Assembly (NCBI GenBank): GCA_019925105.1
Contig: JAHGAU010000002.1
Span: forward strand, 558,001-622,000
Source: Niebla homalea
Lineage: Eukaryota; Ascomycota; Lecanoromycetes; Lecanorales; Ramalinaceae
DNA length: 64,000 nucleotides
Direction: 5' to 3'
Shown: positions 33,788-46,183 of the stretch, piece by piece
Position numbering within the stretch: the first letter of the stretch is position 1
Layout: each line of letters starts with the position of its first letter
Translations under genes and position numbers: made by a program
Notes under the pieces: model-generated
Told to the model about the DNA's origin: nothing
Seen by the model: only the letters and a program-made list of their open reading frames with translations
Databases searched by the model: none

Positions 33788-34176
33788 GGGAGAGGGGAGG
33801 TGGTGAGGCTGGAGGTGGAAGGGATTAAGGGATTTTGCGGGATGCGGTTCCGCGGGAGGCGCAAGATGTGAAGAAGTCAAGATGTGAGTGACTACGTTCG
33901 GGAGGAGATCAGAATTTTCCAAGTGACAGAAGCGATTCTCTTGATATCAAAAGGAAATTTATCACTGTCTACGTCTTTCTCTAAGTGCACTATATCAGGT
34001 GCCTCCTTCCCACTCTCAAATGTTTTGGGGGTATCATTTTCCATCCTCAGGGCCAGCAATGCTCCACGCTCCCTTCAATCATCGAGACATGGTGATCCCT
34101 GACATGCCCTCTCATAGCAGCTCCAGACATTTCATCTGGTATTGCCCATGTTGTATTCGCCTTTTTGCGATCGTCC
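33788..34176. other. Intergenic region upstream of TMEM42-like gene
   Basis: About 390 bp between the TMEM42-like start and the TOA2 stop, both genes on the minus strand. It should contain the promoter of the former and the 3' UTR of the latter. The strongly G-rich + strand ends near 33,840. Confidence 0.5.
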
Positions 34177-34646
34177 TTACTGGGGATCGCCAGGCTTCTT
34201 CGCATTGCAGCTGACAATCTTGATCTTGTCTGCCTGCACGGTGTTCTGGTTGTCCAGCTTGAAATTGACATCTTTGATCAGAAAAGTCCAGACATCATCG
34301 CAGAACCGGTATGTATCAAGATGTCCCTTTTCGTGGGATGCGATATCAGCCGCGGCATTGTTCCCAGTCATCTTATGACTGAAAGTGAAGGTACCTTGAA
34401 ATTCAACCTCGCCTTGACTTTATCTGCCAATACCTCTGTGATCGACTTGTCAAAAGCCGAGATGACCTTCATGGCGGTCTGAGGTTCTAGTCGGCCGGAG
34501 TGGACCAGGTCATCAAGGGTGTCGATGAGAGACATGCCGATGCTAGATTGGGAAAGTAGATTAGTCTGAATGCGCCGTTGTCCATCAAGACACAAGTTTT
34601 ACCTGCTCCCACGATATAGCTCATAGTAAGAGCCGCTAGAATTCAT
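34177..34646 (-). CDS. TOA2: Transcription initiation factor IIA small (gamma) subunit
   Basis: TFIIA stabilises TBP on promoter DNA. Exons 34646-34603, 34542-34395 and 34326-34177 (introns 60 and 68 nt) give 113 residues, the normal size. The protein reads [20 protein letters not shown], then [60 protein letters not shown] and [18 protein letters not shown]: the four-helix bundle and beta-barrel of TOA2 complete. It is divergently transcribed from VMA16 with only 222 bp between start codons. Confidence 0.97.
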
Positions 34647-34868
34647 CTTGACAGCGGCGACACACACTTGAGCATGTGCATACAGAAGGAAAGAATGAGA
34701 TGAGATGTGGGGAGTTTGACATGCCCCTTGACTCACTAGCGTGCCAAGACCTCTCAATGACATCTGCCATTAGGCTGGAGCGCTACTCTAGATTGGCTTG
34801 TGCATTTCCTATCGACCTCGCCATCGCCATCATCCCTTACCGGAATTGCGTAGGATCTTTTATACAAG
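34647..34868. promoter_or_regulatory. Compact divergent promoter TOA2 / VMA16
   Basis: Only 222 bp separate the two outward-facing start codons, so both core promoters and both leaders must be packed here. No TATA-like or other defined element was recognised. Confidence 0.55.
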
Positions 34869-35688
34869 ATGAGCCTTACGTATGTGGCTGGTTCGACCAC
34901 CACTGCGCTTGGTGTTATCGGCCTCTGTGCGTGCTACGTCCCACCTAAGGACTGGACGCCTTTCTGACAGCTGGGCAGATCTACTCTTCACTGGGGATGG
35001 CGAGGCATTCAATGTAGGCTTGCCCAACTTGCCCAACTTCTAAGCTTACTAATGGTCCTCCAGGTTGGCCAATTCCTGGAATCAGTCTCCCCTTACGCGT
35101 GGGCCGACTTGGGGATCGGTCTTTGCATAGGCTTATCGGTAGTTGGAGCAGCATGGTACCAATAGCACCTGAATAGCCGGGGACGTTATATTGATTGTCG
35201 CAAAACAGGGGCATTTTCATCACAGGATCATCCATCCTTGGTGGCGGAGTCAAGGCGCCTCGAATAAGAACGAAGAATCTCATCTCCATCATCTTCTGCG
35301 AAGTCGTGGCTATCTACGGCGTCATCATGGCCATCGTCTTCTCAGCACATATCAATCTGATCGACCAGGAACATGAATTTTCAGGCTCGAATCAGTACAC
35401 CGGTTACGCATTGTTCTGGGCAGGCGTAACGGTGGGAATGTGCAATTTGATATGCGGCGTTTCTGTCGGAATCAACGGGAGCAGTGCTGCATTAGCAGAC
35501 GCTGCAGACTCGACTCTGTACGCCTTGAAATGGACTTGGATGAGATGCGATGAGCCTAATGCTAATTTTGTGCTAGGTTCGTCAAGGTACTCGTCATCGA
35601 AATCTTCAGTTCCGTCCTGGGCTTGTTCGGCTTGATTATTGGCCTCTTAGTATCAGGTAAGGCTCACGACTTCTCAGCCAAATATTGA
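34869..35688 (+). CDS. VMA16: V-type proton ATPase proteolipid subunit c''
   Basis: A membrane-ring subunit of the vacuolar proton pump. Exons 34869-34926, 34979-35013, 35064-35155, 35209-35517 and 35577-35688 give 201 residues. The first donor is GTGCGT, and the second exon is only 35 nt. The protein has an extra N-terminal helix (the distinction from subunits c and c'), then [20 protein letters not shown] and [20 protein letters not shown]. The proton-binding helix reads [20 protein letters not shown] with its Glu in FCEVVA. Then come [20 protein letters not shown] and the last helix [20 protein letters not shown]. The short C-terminus ([10 protein letters not shown]) is read through a potential donor GTAAGG, so a further 3' exon is possible. 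Confidence 0.95.
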
Positions 35689-36059
35689 GCGCGTCATGAT
35701 CATTTCGATTGGGGACGAAAGGACACTGGCGTGGAGGGCGGGCAGTCAAGGGTTGTACCAAATACAGGGAAAATCACATGGCATTGGAGTTTCGGAATCT
35801 GTAGATATTATATAGCCATGTCATCTCGTAGAAGATGATATTCTTAATCTCAAACGAGGTGCAATTCCTACGATCCTTAGGCTTCCGAGTCGTGTTGAAA
35901 CATCTGGCTCGCCGAAGGACACTTCAATCCGCTGCGATCCGCTCGTCATCTTTCAGCGATACATAGAACATCGATTTCAAGCAAAAGCGGGACGTTGCGG
36001 GCACCTGCACCTGTCATGCATGATAATATCCATTATCACAATTCGCATTGATTGAAAGT
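35689..36059. other. Intergenic region VMA16 / cnxE
   Basis: About 370 bp between tandem + strand genes. It should contain the VMA16 3' end and the cnxE promoter. No defined element was seen. Confidence 0.5.
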
Positions 36060-38458
36060 ATGGAAAGAACGAAGTTGTATGCCGGTATCCTCATCATATC
36101 AGATACCGCATCTCAGGACCCGCGCACAGATCAAGCATTCGACAAGCTATCGACTACATTCGAGACGGAGGGTAGAGGCAAATGGTTAGTATCTAAGACG
36201 GCCATAGTACCAGATGATGTTCTTGTAATCCAGCGGCAAGTGTGCCAGTGGAGTGATGGAGATGGATACCTAAACCTCGTCATTACCACTGGCGGTACTG
36301 GCTTCGCTGTCAAGGATCGTACTCCAGAAGCTATCAGCCCCTTGATACACAAACATGCCCCTGGGCTTGTGTAAGTCTTACTGTGAGTTTGTGAGTAACA
36401 GGTATCCTCAAGTTCTAACACTATCAGGCATGGCATGCTGGCCGCCTCAATACAAAAAACCCAGTGTAGGTTCATTCCCCGCTTGTATTTACTGTTCACA
36501 TTTCTTTACTCAGTATGATCTCATTTGGTAGTAACTGGAACTCGTCCTTGCCCATCAGCTGGGTTCGAACTCATGCTCACTGCGTTTCTAAGCTCTAGTC
36601 GCTCTCATGTCAAGACCAGTCGCCGGCGTTCGGAACAAAACGCTCATCATCACCCTACCTGGCTCTCCCACTGGAGCCTCGGAGAACCTAGAAGCTATCT
36701 TAGTGCTACTGCCCCACGCATGCATCCAAGCAGCAGGAGCAGATTCGCGGGCATTGCATGAAGGAGGCATCAAACGGCTGGAGTCGCAAGCAGGCATTAT
36801 CAGCAAGCAGCCTAGCATGTCCACCGGTATCATCAGCAAGCAACCCAGTATGTCCAGCGGTATCACGAGCATGCAACCTAGCATGTCAGGGGCTCTACAG
36901 CCTATGCACAAACATTCGCACTCTCATTCTCACTCTCACGGGCATGGCAGTCACTCCATTCCCGTGGCTCGCACCAAACCGGAAGACCGGCCCACGACTA
37001 ATGATCCAAAAGCTGGACCGGTCAATCGCTACAGGGAGTCCCCGTACCCGACACTTGCAGTTGAGGAAGCGCTGAAGATCATCTTCAACAAAGTCCCAGC
37101 GCCTGAGAAAGTGCTGATGGCGACCAACACCTCGATAGTGGGCAACGTCCTTGCTGAAGATGTGAAAGCGAATGAGGCCGTGCCGGCGTTCAGGGCAAGT
37201 ATAGTGGACGGCTATGCTGTCAACATATCTGAAGGCGAGGCAAATGTCAAAGGAAAGTTCCCCGTCGTCTCTGTATCTCACGCGGCCCCTGGCCGTATCC
37301 CAGAACTACGACATGGGCAAGTTGCACGCATCACTACAGGTGCCCCCTTACCACCTGGTGCGGATGCTGTGGTCATGGTCGAGGACACCAGAATCGTCAC
37401 CACAACCGAGGATGGCAAAGAAGAAAAAGTAGTGGAAATTCTGACAGACGAAACCGTGGCTGGTGAGAATGTCCGGGAAGTCGGGAGCGACATCCAATTC
37501 AACGAAGTCGTCCTTAGGGCCAATGAGCAAATCACCTCCGTGGGTGGCGAAATCGGCCTCCTCGCATCCGTGGGCAAGTCGAGCGTCAACGTCTACAAGA
37601 AACCCACCATCGGCATCCTCAGCACCGGCGACGAAATCATCCTCCACACCCGCACCAAACCCCTACAGTTGGGCGAAGTGCGCGATTGCAACCGCCCGAC
37701 CCTCATGGCCGCCGTGAGCGGCTGGGGTTATGAAGTCGTGGACCTGGGTATCGCCAAAGACACGTGTGTGAACCCCCCCCACCCCCTCCTCCCTCTTCCC
37801 TAATGTCTCGAATCCCCCTTGTTTGTTTCCAGCCTCCCTCCACATAACTAACAATACACACGCTTTTGAAATCCAGGCCCGGGGCACTAGAAGCCGACCT
37901 TCGCTCCGCCCTCCGCTCGGTCGACGTCATCATCACCTCGGGCGGCGTCTCGATGGGCGAGCTCGACCTCCTCAAACCGACGCTCGAGCGCTCCATGGGC
38001 GGGACCATCCACTTTGGCCGCGTGGCCATGAAGCCCGGCAAACCCACCACGTTCGCCACTGTGCCCTTCAAATCCTCTTCCGGGTCGGTCAAGCGGGCGC
38101 TCGTGTTCAGTCTGCCGGGGAATCCGGCATCGGCGTTGGTGACGGCGAATCTGTTCGTGCTGCCGGCGCTGCAGCAGATGAGTGGGAAACCGGCGCCGTG
38201 GGGTCTGCCGAGGATGAAAGTCGTGGTGGGCGGAGCAGTGAGGTGCGATAAGGGGAGGGCGGAGTATCATCGGGTTGTGTTACGGGCGGGGAGGATGGAC
38301 GGATGTGGGCTTATAGCACGGGCGGGCAGAGGAGCAGCAAGGTGGGGAGTTTGAGGGGGGCGCAGGGGTTATTGTGTCTGCCTGCGAGCGAAGGGGTGAT
38401 TGGAAAGGGGGAAATGGCTGAGGCGCTGGTGATGGGGGGGTTTGATGGGTTAATCTAG
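36060..38458 (+). CDS. cnxE: Molybdenum cofactor synthesis protein CnxE (MogA-MoeA fusion, gephyrin-like), with frameshift
   Basis: CnxE adenylates molybdopterin (MogA-like part) and inserts molybdate (MoeA-like part), giving cofactor for nitrate reductase and xanthine dehydrogenase. Exons 36060-36370, 36428-36465 (38 nt), 36599-37763 and 37877 onward. MogA part: YAGILIISDTASQDP, LVITTGGTGFAVKDRTPEAI, LVHGMLAAS, RNKTLIITLPGSP. The linker has three 11-residue repeats and a His-rich run. MoeA part: VPAFRASIVDGYAV, ITTGAPLPPGADAVVMVEDT, IGILSTGDEI, DVIITSGGVSMGE, ALVFSLPGNPASALV. As written the frame ends at 38354. The family C-terminus (WAYSTGGQRSSKVGSLRGAQ...) continues in the next frame to TAG 38456-38458. 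One G appears missing from the G-run at 38288-38291. Everything else looks functional. Confidence 0.93.
36793..36891 (+). repeat. Three 33-bp coding repeats in the cnxE linker
   Basis: Three tandem copies encode GIISKQPSMST, GIISKQPSMSS and GITSMQPSMSG. A histidine-rich segment (HKHSHSHSHSHGHGSHS, about 36,904-36,957) follows directly. Confidence 0.9.
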
Positions 38459-38595
38459 GGGATGTTACAAAGCTTTTCAAGTGATGGGGCAGTTCCAGGT
38501 CAAGCTCATACGACATAGATAGTTTCCGAGGCAGCTTCTTGCTGACGTGTGAAACTGTACGAGTCCTTTCATATTGGCTTCTTAGAAATAACGTC

Positions 38596-38619
38596 CTCCA
38601 CCACCACTACCACCACCAG
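38596..38619. repeat. CCA/CTA trinucleotide microsatellite
   Basis: A short run of CCACCACCACTACCACCACC just downstream of cnxE. It is noncoding. Confidence 0.7.
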
Positions 38620-41600
38620 TAATCATGAACCCCTTTTCTCACAAGCTATCTTTTGGCACAGACGTTACGACAATTAGGAGGCTCATCCCTTCCTCTAATC
38701 AATCCAATTGATCACTCCAACTTGAAGTATACTCTACGTGATAACGGCATTCCGCACATTGAACAAAGAGAGAAAACGGAATTCAAAGCGTGTGTGTGGC
38801 AATAACAAATATCGCAACTCTCCTCCGTGGATCCAGATTCCAACCAAAGGAGAACAACAACGAGACGGGCAGCTGATTCCGAGATAACCTCGCTTCTTGC
38901 ACATCATCCGGCTTCCAAGCGCCCGCCACCACGAAGGATAAATGGAAAAGCAATTAGTATAGATAATACAGCAGCTTCCACAGAGCGCACTGAGTGTGTA
39001 CCGGACAGGAATGGGTTTGCAGCAAGCAAACGAAAAGAATGCAGGCCTCATCGCGAAGACCGAAGTAACAGGCCCAATGCCAAAGCCGTGGGAGGGAGCA
39101 GCATGGCAGACACCTCCCTCACCTTACTGCTTGCCTGCCTTATTCCTCGAAATGAAATGTGCCCAGAAAGGGGGAGCAGTACTGTTGTACCCCTCCTCTT
39201 CCTTCCCCCCCTGATCGCTCTCCCGCATCTCGGCGGTGGCTGGAGGAGCAGTCACCACGGACACCATCTCTCACATTTCGCTCGTTACGGCTAAATGAGA
39301 ACCCTAATCCGGCCCAATTGGGATAGCTTTGCGACTGACTCGCCAAGTGTGGGTGTGAAGCACAAATCCTGAAACTCTCCTCACCCACCATTTCCGGTTC
39401 TTCCAGACCCTTGGCGGATCATGATTGGGAGGTCTGCTCAGCCCTTTCCTTTCCATGCCTTCCTTCGTTCGTCCCGTCACGCCGATGGTGCCTGCACCAT
39501 GCACGTAAGGATTGCCTTGGCTAGATCCGGGTTTAATGCTCGATTGTTTTCTCATACAGGCAAAAAGGTACGTCCGTAAAGACGGGTCATGTGGGTGGCC
39601 TATCAAGTTAATGACTGTCTTCAATTGGGCAGTGTGTATTCTTTGTGGCTGCCATGCTACATTGGAAGTCTGTTTCACAGATGAATGATGGTTGCCCCGC
39701 AAGAGCTGGAGCTGCCGTGCTGTTTGACTTGTGACTGAGGACTCGTTGGTCGAAGATGCCGGGACCCCCAACACCCTTCAGGATCGTTATTGCTTGGGCG
39801 AGACTACTGCAGGCACCGGAGGAAACTGCCATGGTTGCATTGCTCGCTTCCACTGGGCCTTTGGGCATTGTTACGTGGTCATCAGTGTCAGGGAGGGTGT
39901 GAAGCGGTAGTGGTCCATCGTATCGATACCAAATCCACCGTACAGCCCTAGAAAGAGAGCTGGAAATGCTTGTGCAAACTTGCATCAAGTGTGTCTTGGC
40001 CGTATACATGAAACACCAGATGTCTGCCCGCAAACACTGCCACCTGCTGCGCTTCCTACAAACACTGCGTGCTGCGAGTTGCCTTTCATTCTACGATTGA
40101 TGCTGGCCTGGCGCACAATCAAGAGTGGATAAGGTTGCGCGATGGTGTACTGGGATCCTGATAATCCATGACCACAGTACCATGCCTAGCAGGAACTTGG
40201 TCCACCCTCACAGCAATTGCAGTCATGATGCTCGCCACAGATCAAACCTTCCTGCATGGATCTGGATGAAACTTGCAAGATTACCTCATACACAGAGTCA
40301 ATAACATGTTGTATTGGATTGTAGAAACATAACAATGGTAAAGGCTTGGTGCGTGGATTCCAGATAATATTATGGAACAAGGAAATAACCAGTGCATCTG
40401 TTCATGTTTGAAAATAGGCACATGCAAGATTTGCAGTCAACGCACTCCGCGTGAGGAAGTCCTAGTCTCAATGCAGGGTACGGACCAGAACAACCTTGAG
40501 TTTCTTTGCGTATTACTGGTTGAGGATTGCTCGGTCCTCATTGTTGCAAGTCTTATGCAACAACATTGCTGAAGGATTGACGTCCCGATGCAGGCGACTC
40601 CACTGCGCCATCTGGAAGGGGGTTATGAATGTTCAAAGAGGCTCGGCGGGTCTCACAATTACTTGTCAGTCTTCCCCAGGCACAGGCATGTATGCTCCGA
40701 GCATATGGTTGTTGAAGCGTGGCCAACTAAGCCACTGCCATTTCGGAAATATCTTAGTCAAACAGGCATCAAGTCAATTTATTTCAAGGTTTTTGCGAGG
40801 ATGGTGTGGACTCTGCATGCACCATACAAGCAGCCAAACGCCTCATCCAATCACAGCTAGAGAGCCATGTGCCAAAGACACATGCAACGTCCTTGCATGT
40901 TTGGATTCTCATGGTATTGGTCCTCACCAGTGGTTGGGAAGATCGAGGTAGGCCCTACGCCATATGCAATTGCAGCCAGGATGCATCAAGCAGTCAGCCA
41001 TGCAAGCAATGCCTGAAAGAGTATAGATCTTCAGCAAAAACAAAAAAAGCTGCCTCGAATCGGAGCTGCTGTCTTGTGTCCTTTCAGGACTCGTTGATGT
41101 TGAACCGGCAATGCTTGTGCCAGAATGTGCTCGATTGAAGCCCACCAACCATGTGCCTGCAAGTCATTGAAGGCCTCTGAAGCGAAACATGGATAACGCA
41201 GAGAGGACGCGGTCAAGGCTGTGTGCCTGCAAGACCCGTGCCGTCCTGCCATAAAGTAGAGGCTCGTGAGCTCCACCATTGAACGGTGGCATCACAAGCT
41301 GATTGTTCGTCGTGGTCTTGGGACAAATGAATTGTCCTTTTCGTCACGCAGACCAAACTCTCAAATGTCGAGACGGTAAGAGCGGTGCTCCCAAATTTCA
41401 CCGCGGTAAACACCGGCGATCAGAATTGTCTTTGCGTCTGTGAGGGGAAACATTAGACAGTAGGTTGCGTGGTCCCATGGCTAACTTAGCCTCACTATGA
41501 TACGCTTAATGGTAGTGCGATAACGAGCTGTCCTAGCCTCCCAGCACCATGGATTGGACCGGCCAGAACCATAGCTGCTCACCTGCAGCGCTGATCCGGC

Positions 41601-42381
41601 AACTCGGTCATTGGGGTCAATGCGTCCAGCGTCCAAGGGTACGAACTGTAAGTGAAAGGCTACTCCAGCAAACGAAGCCGGGGAAATAATGCTTGCATAA
41701 TGGCCCATTCCCAGCATAAGAGCTGGAGCTTGACATCATGACTTGCCTCGTACAAGACTTCTGTTCCAATATTGTTTCAGATCTGTGGGAGTATTAGAAG
41801 TCCGAAAAAGTGGGGTTCCGTCCAATGGCGCTTCCAAGCTTGGCACGGATTATCAAAGGTGATGATAAAGAACGAATGCGTTGTGCTCCACTCGTTTGTA
41901 ATTGTTGCATTCATACCGATTTGGCATTGATTTGTCTGCAGTAGGCATATGATTTGCTATGGCTTGGGATCAAGGTGCTGCCTCATCCGGCCTAGTGCTA
42001 CCAGCGACCAATGACCTCATGAGTCTGCAGATGTAGAAATCTGTAAGCCGATTGATTTGTACCGTTCAATAACTGAACAATGATAGTCAGCGTGAGCGGT
42101 GAGGGCGGTGAGGGGAAGGAATCTTGCGTGACAGGTTACCGATACCCTACCTGCCAACTCGTTGGTTTTCTCAGGGTAGGTTAGATTCGGGAATGGGACA
42201 ACCATAGTCTCTGGAGTAGCAGTCGCCACAACGTGACCTATCACGCTATGTCAGCCCGTGATAGTCTGATGAGAGCATCTTTGCCCGTGAACCAGAGTAC
42301 CGCTATTAGCCTCATGCGAAATCCTGTTGATCACATGTTTCACCAATCTTCGGATAGAGGACTCCTCGTTCAGGGTGGAGA

Positions 42382-42687
42382 TCAGCGTCTATGGGTCTCG
42401 ATTAGGCAATGGCAGCACCAGAAACAGAAACGTTTGCGTTGAATAATCACGCGAGGCGACTGCGTTACACTGCATATGTGCCCAGCCACGTGCTTTAGCG
42501 ACAGGTACGTCAAACCTGTCCAGTCATGGTTGTGTACCTGGCATGTTTCACAGTCATTGTCGCACAGACCAGGGTGCGACACTTGGAGATCGCGGAAGCC
42601 AGTGGCAAGGAAGACGGAGGCTTCGGTACCGACTACCGAAGCAAGTACCACGAGTACAATGTACGTGCTCACATTCTGAAACATCAT
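42382..42687 (-). CDS. Possible small secreted Cys-containing protein (weak)
   Basis: From ATG 42687 the minus strand encodes MMFQNVSTYIVLVVLASVVG, a typical signal peptide with a cleavage-like TEA-S, followed by LCDNDCETCQ. Unspliced, the frame ends at 42382 (101 residues) and has seven Cys downstream of the signal. A plausible intron (donor after CETCQ, acceptor ATGCAG) would give a 76-residue form ending at 42389. I do not recognise a family. Chance signal-like ORFs are expected in 9 kb of noncoding DNA, so this is only a candidate. Confidence 0.2.
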   Translation of the reverse strand: MMFQNVSTYIVLVVLASVVGTEASVFLATGFRDLQVSHPGLCDNDCETCQVHNHDWTGLTYLSLKHVAGHICSVTQSPRVIIQRKRFCFWCCHCLIETHRR

Positions 42688-45600
42688 CAGCGCCAACAGC
42701 TAAGTCAGCATAACTCATAAGACCATGGTGCAAAAATATCCCACCTAATTATACTGGATTAGTGTGTCGCAAGCTGCGCTTGATGCACGCTAGTGTTTTG
42801 TAATACAAAATTACAGAGCCAGCGTGAAGAAGAGCCTAGTGCCATGCTACGACTCATTTAGCCTACCGTAGTCTCATTCATTGATTATTACTACTTACCT
42901 CATTCCTTTCGCCATCACGGATGGCTCCGTAGAGCCTATGTCTCGCCGAAATGAGCTGCTAGCTCCTTGAGGCAAGGATTGTTGGCGGATAATGCCTGCA
43001 GCAAAAGCGAGATTCGGAGTCGGTCTCGCTGCCGTTTCTCATAGATGACAGAGGACTCAAAACTCAGGATGATGAAGCTGTAAGCTATCATCAATAATGG
43101 CGTTCTCGAGCATCATCGATCATCCTCCACTTGGCCCGAAGGCTGCGGGCTCACTGCGGAGATACTGCTTGTGAACTGAGCCGGATACTAGAAGGCCCAA
43201 AGAAGCTTCTGTTGCACCAAACACCACAAGTGTGTACCAACACCAAGCTGCCCTAATCTGCCACTGAGATTGGTGGCCAACCTTTCTCAAACCCCTCTTC
43301 TTCTCCGACAACTTCAGCCTAGGCTTTTGATATGTCTTGCCGACACATTGGACCAAATACGCGATCAGCTCTGTCTGGATATCAATATTATCATTGATGA
43401 ATTTTGACATGCCCATCTCCTGTCAGATTGATGAAAGGTCGTGTGCCCAGATCACCTCGTACCCATCAAGCGGAAGGCAATCGGAGCGAAACCGTCGGCA
43501 TCCTATGCTGGAGGAGATGTTCTGCATGGGATCGCCGTTTCATAAGTCACTGCGGCGCTACGACCCAAGCCTTTTAGTGTTGCGATGACCTGCTGTTGAC
43601 GATTTGAAAATTGCGGCCATCTTTTGCTTCTCAAGAGATTCGGACGTAGCATCAAACCGACCAAACACGTATTCGGTCCCTTTTACCATAGAGATTGGGG
43701 AAATGGAGCAAATCCGCGATCAGCAATTGTAGGATCGCACCGGTATCATAACGTCCAACAGAGTCGTTAGCCGGAAGCCTCCTCCCGCGTGACCTCTCAA
43801 GCGTGCTTTCTTGTCTAATCTATTACCCAACTTTGGCTATATCATGATACGGAGGTGATGGACTGCTCGCTCTTTGTCCGGTCTCACTGACGAGCTCGGT
43901 GGGTAATTGCCATTGCATTTCCGACGACCCCACGGCTTCGGATGTACATGCGACGGACGCCTCTGCGTCATATTTAGCCAATACAGGCACCAAAGTCAAA
44001 ACAGCAGAGCTTGAGCCACCCAGCCAAGACGGCTGTTCCAACCCTGCGAGCTTCCAGATAAGCAGAGGAAGTCTGTCAAAAGGCTATCAAAACGCAGCTT
44101 CCACACAAAGTGATCGATCTACCTCGCTCCGGCACGTTGCCTGTCTGAGGAGCCTGAAGGGTGCGCTCGATGCCACGTCCATAGATACCCCATCTGCGTC
44201 GGATGTTGCAGGTGCTAGTGCATTGTGGAGAGCTAAGGTATCAGATCAGTCCTTGGGTCTCCCTCTAGGCTTGGTTCCATCGTGCTCCTTGCATCAATGA
44301 GCGACGACTCGTCACACCTGTCGCTTGAATTACTGAGCAAGTCTCTGGAGTACGTTGAGTTTAGCCGACTTCAGCGAGGCCAAGGGTCATCAGATGGATC
44401 GGCACCGCTGCTCCAAGGCCGGCCGAAGGGTAGCTATCTTGACAAATAGTGCTTTGAGTAACAGCCGCGCTCCCTCTTCAGCTTTCGTGCAAGCGAGTGC
44501 AGCCCAAACTTCACTTATTGATGGTCGTGTCAGGGTCGAGGTTGATGAGATCATTATCCAGAAGCAGGCGGAAACGAGGGACACTTAGAGTAAAAGTGGG
44601 ACGGGCAGCTGATGCTTGCATTGTCGAGCGAGTATTGAAGAGGCTTGCAAGTGGAGCCTGAGTAAGGCTGGTGCAACGCGACGCTGGTATTTCGAATAGC
44701 GCGTCAATTTGGTGTGGGATAATCTCCAAAAGCGTTGTTCATATCCAAGGCGATAATGGCCCGCATTATTGGCATCGATGAGAAGTCGCTATAGCTGCTA
44801 TATCAAGCCTGACTTTACATTTTGCGACTTGGCGAATGTGGTCTGGAAGATATAGCGGCATCTGAGAGGACCCGGAGATGGCTGTTCGACGAGGCAAATT
44901 CCGACCGACGGTTCCGCTTTTCAGTCAGGTGTTGGCATCTCGCAAATGTTCAAATGACGGCTTACCCAGAGACATCAAGAAGGATGTCAGCAGTGTTGTT
45001 GATACTGGGAGGTCCAATTTGTCCGAGCCTATCAACAACTGAATCTGTCGAACGAATGCCTTATGGCGATGGTCGTTACAGGATGAAACAACTTTGAGAT
45101 TTCTTTTATTCACAAAAGGCTGTCAGCTCCCAACTGTTCGGTCTTAGAGCGATCTGATGCTAAATGTTTGTTTAATTGTTGATTGATGTCTGATACGGGT
45201 TTCAGTACTGTAGGGATAGCGAGCTGGATGAGTGCAGAACCATCGTCCTGGCAGAAAGGCTCAGACTTTGTTCTTGTTCATGTGAGACCACATAACATTC
45301 ACCGTGTATCATGTCCGCCTGCATTGGAGAGTGATGTTGGCCAGCCCAAATTTGTGCGCTGTGGTACATCCATTAGATAGTATTGGACTCCGGACACCAA
45401 TTGCAGCCGTGTCTAGCCTACCTAAATCCTTGTGGTCGGCATTGCTAGATGCCTCAGATTACCTGAAGCGTTTGCTGAGCATTCATGAAGGCTTGACTGC
45501 CGCAGCCTCGCACTCTCATAGGTTTTTGACCTTTTCACCGCATTTGGATGGATGTAGTCCCTCACAGAAGCTCGACAAGAATAGCAGAGCTTGGTTAGTA

Positions 45601-46134
45601 ATTAGACATAATTGTAAAGTCTTATGCGCACGCCTGGTGCTGAGATCTGCTGCATTGATCTTAGCTCCTTGACCAAGCACAGCACATGCAAGCGATGCGA
45701 TGCTGACACTGCCTCCTTCCGTCCCTGGAGGAATGTTTATAGATCTTACGGCGTTGATTAGGGCAAAGGCCAGAAATCCATGTCTTCGCGGAGAGAGCAT
45801 AGGGATTGGTTCTCCTAAAGTCTGACAGAAAGTCTGTTTTGTTTCATCTTCCCGAGACCCGGATCCGTGTCGGCAGCGTAGGTAGCGAGGCACTTCCTCC
45901 CCTACGGATCCCTATTCTTAGCGGGATGCACCCTAAACGTACCCAGGTCCCGGGCACTGAGGCACGCCAACCTAAAGGAGCCTATTTCACGTTCGAATCT
46001 GGGGGTGAGTTGCCCAAAGTAGGCCGTGAGGAAGTCGAGGTCGAAAGAACGTTACCTTACCTTATGGATCCTGCCTCCACAATCCTGCATCTGGGGTTGC
46101 TACATGCAACTTGCCTGCAACGTGCGCACGGAGC

Positions 46135-46183
46135 GCTGCACTTTTGCTGCACTTTTATGTTTAGAACTATGCTGCACTTTTGC
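46135..46183. repeat. Three copies of GCTGCACTTTTG-like 12-mer
   Basis: GCTGCACTTTT occurs twice in direct succession and once more about 20 bp further on. No gene context. Confidence 0.7.

Noticed and set aside
36560..36580. GGTTCGAACTC, tRNA T-loop-like sequence in a cnxE intron
   Set aside because: No matching acceptor or anticodon stems around it. Other GTTCGAA words in the window also failed this check.
43120..43416. 98-codon minus-strand ORF in the desert beginning MGMSKFIND
   Set aside because: Good ATG but no domain, no neighbours in frame and no splice partner. Not supported as a gene.
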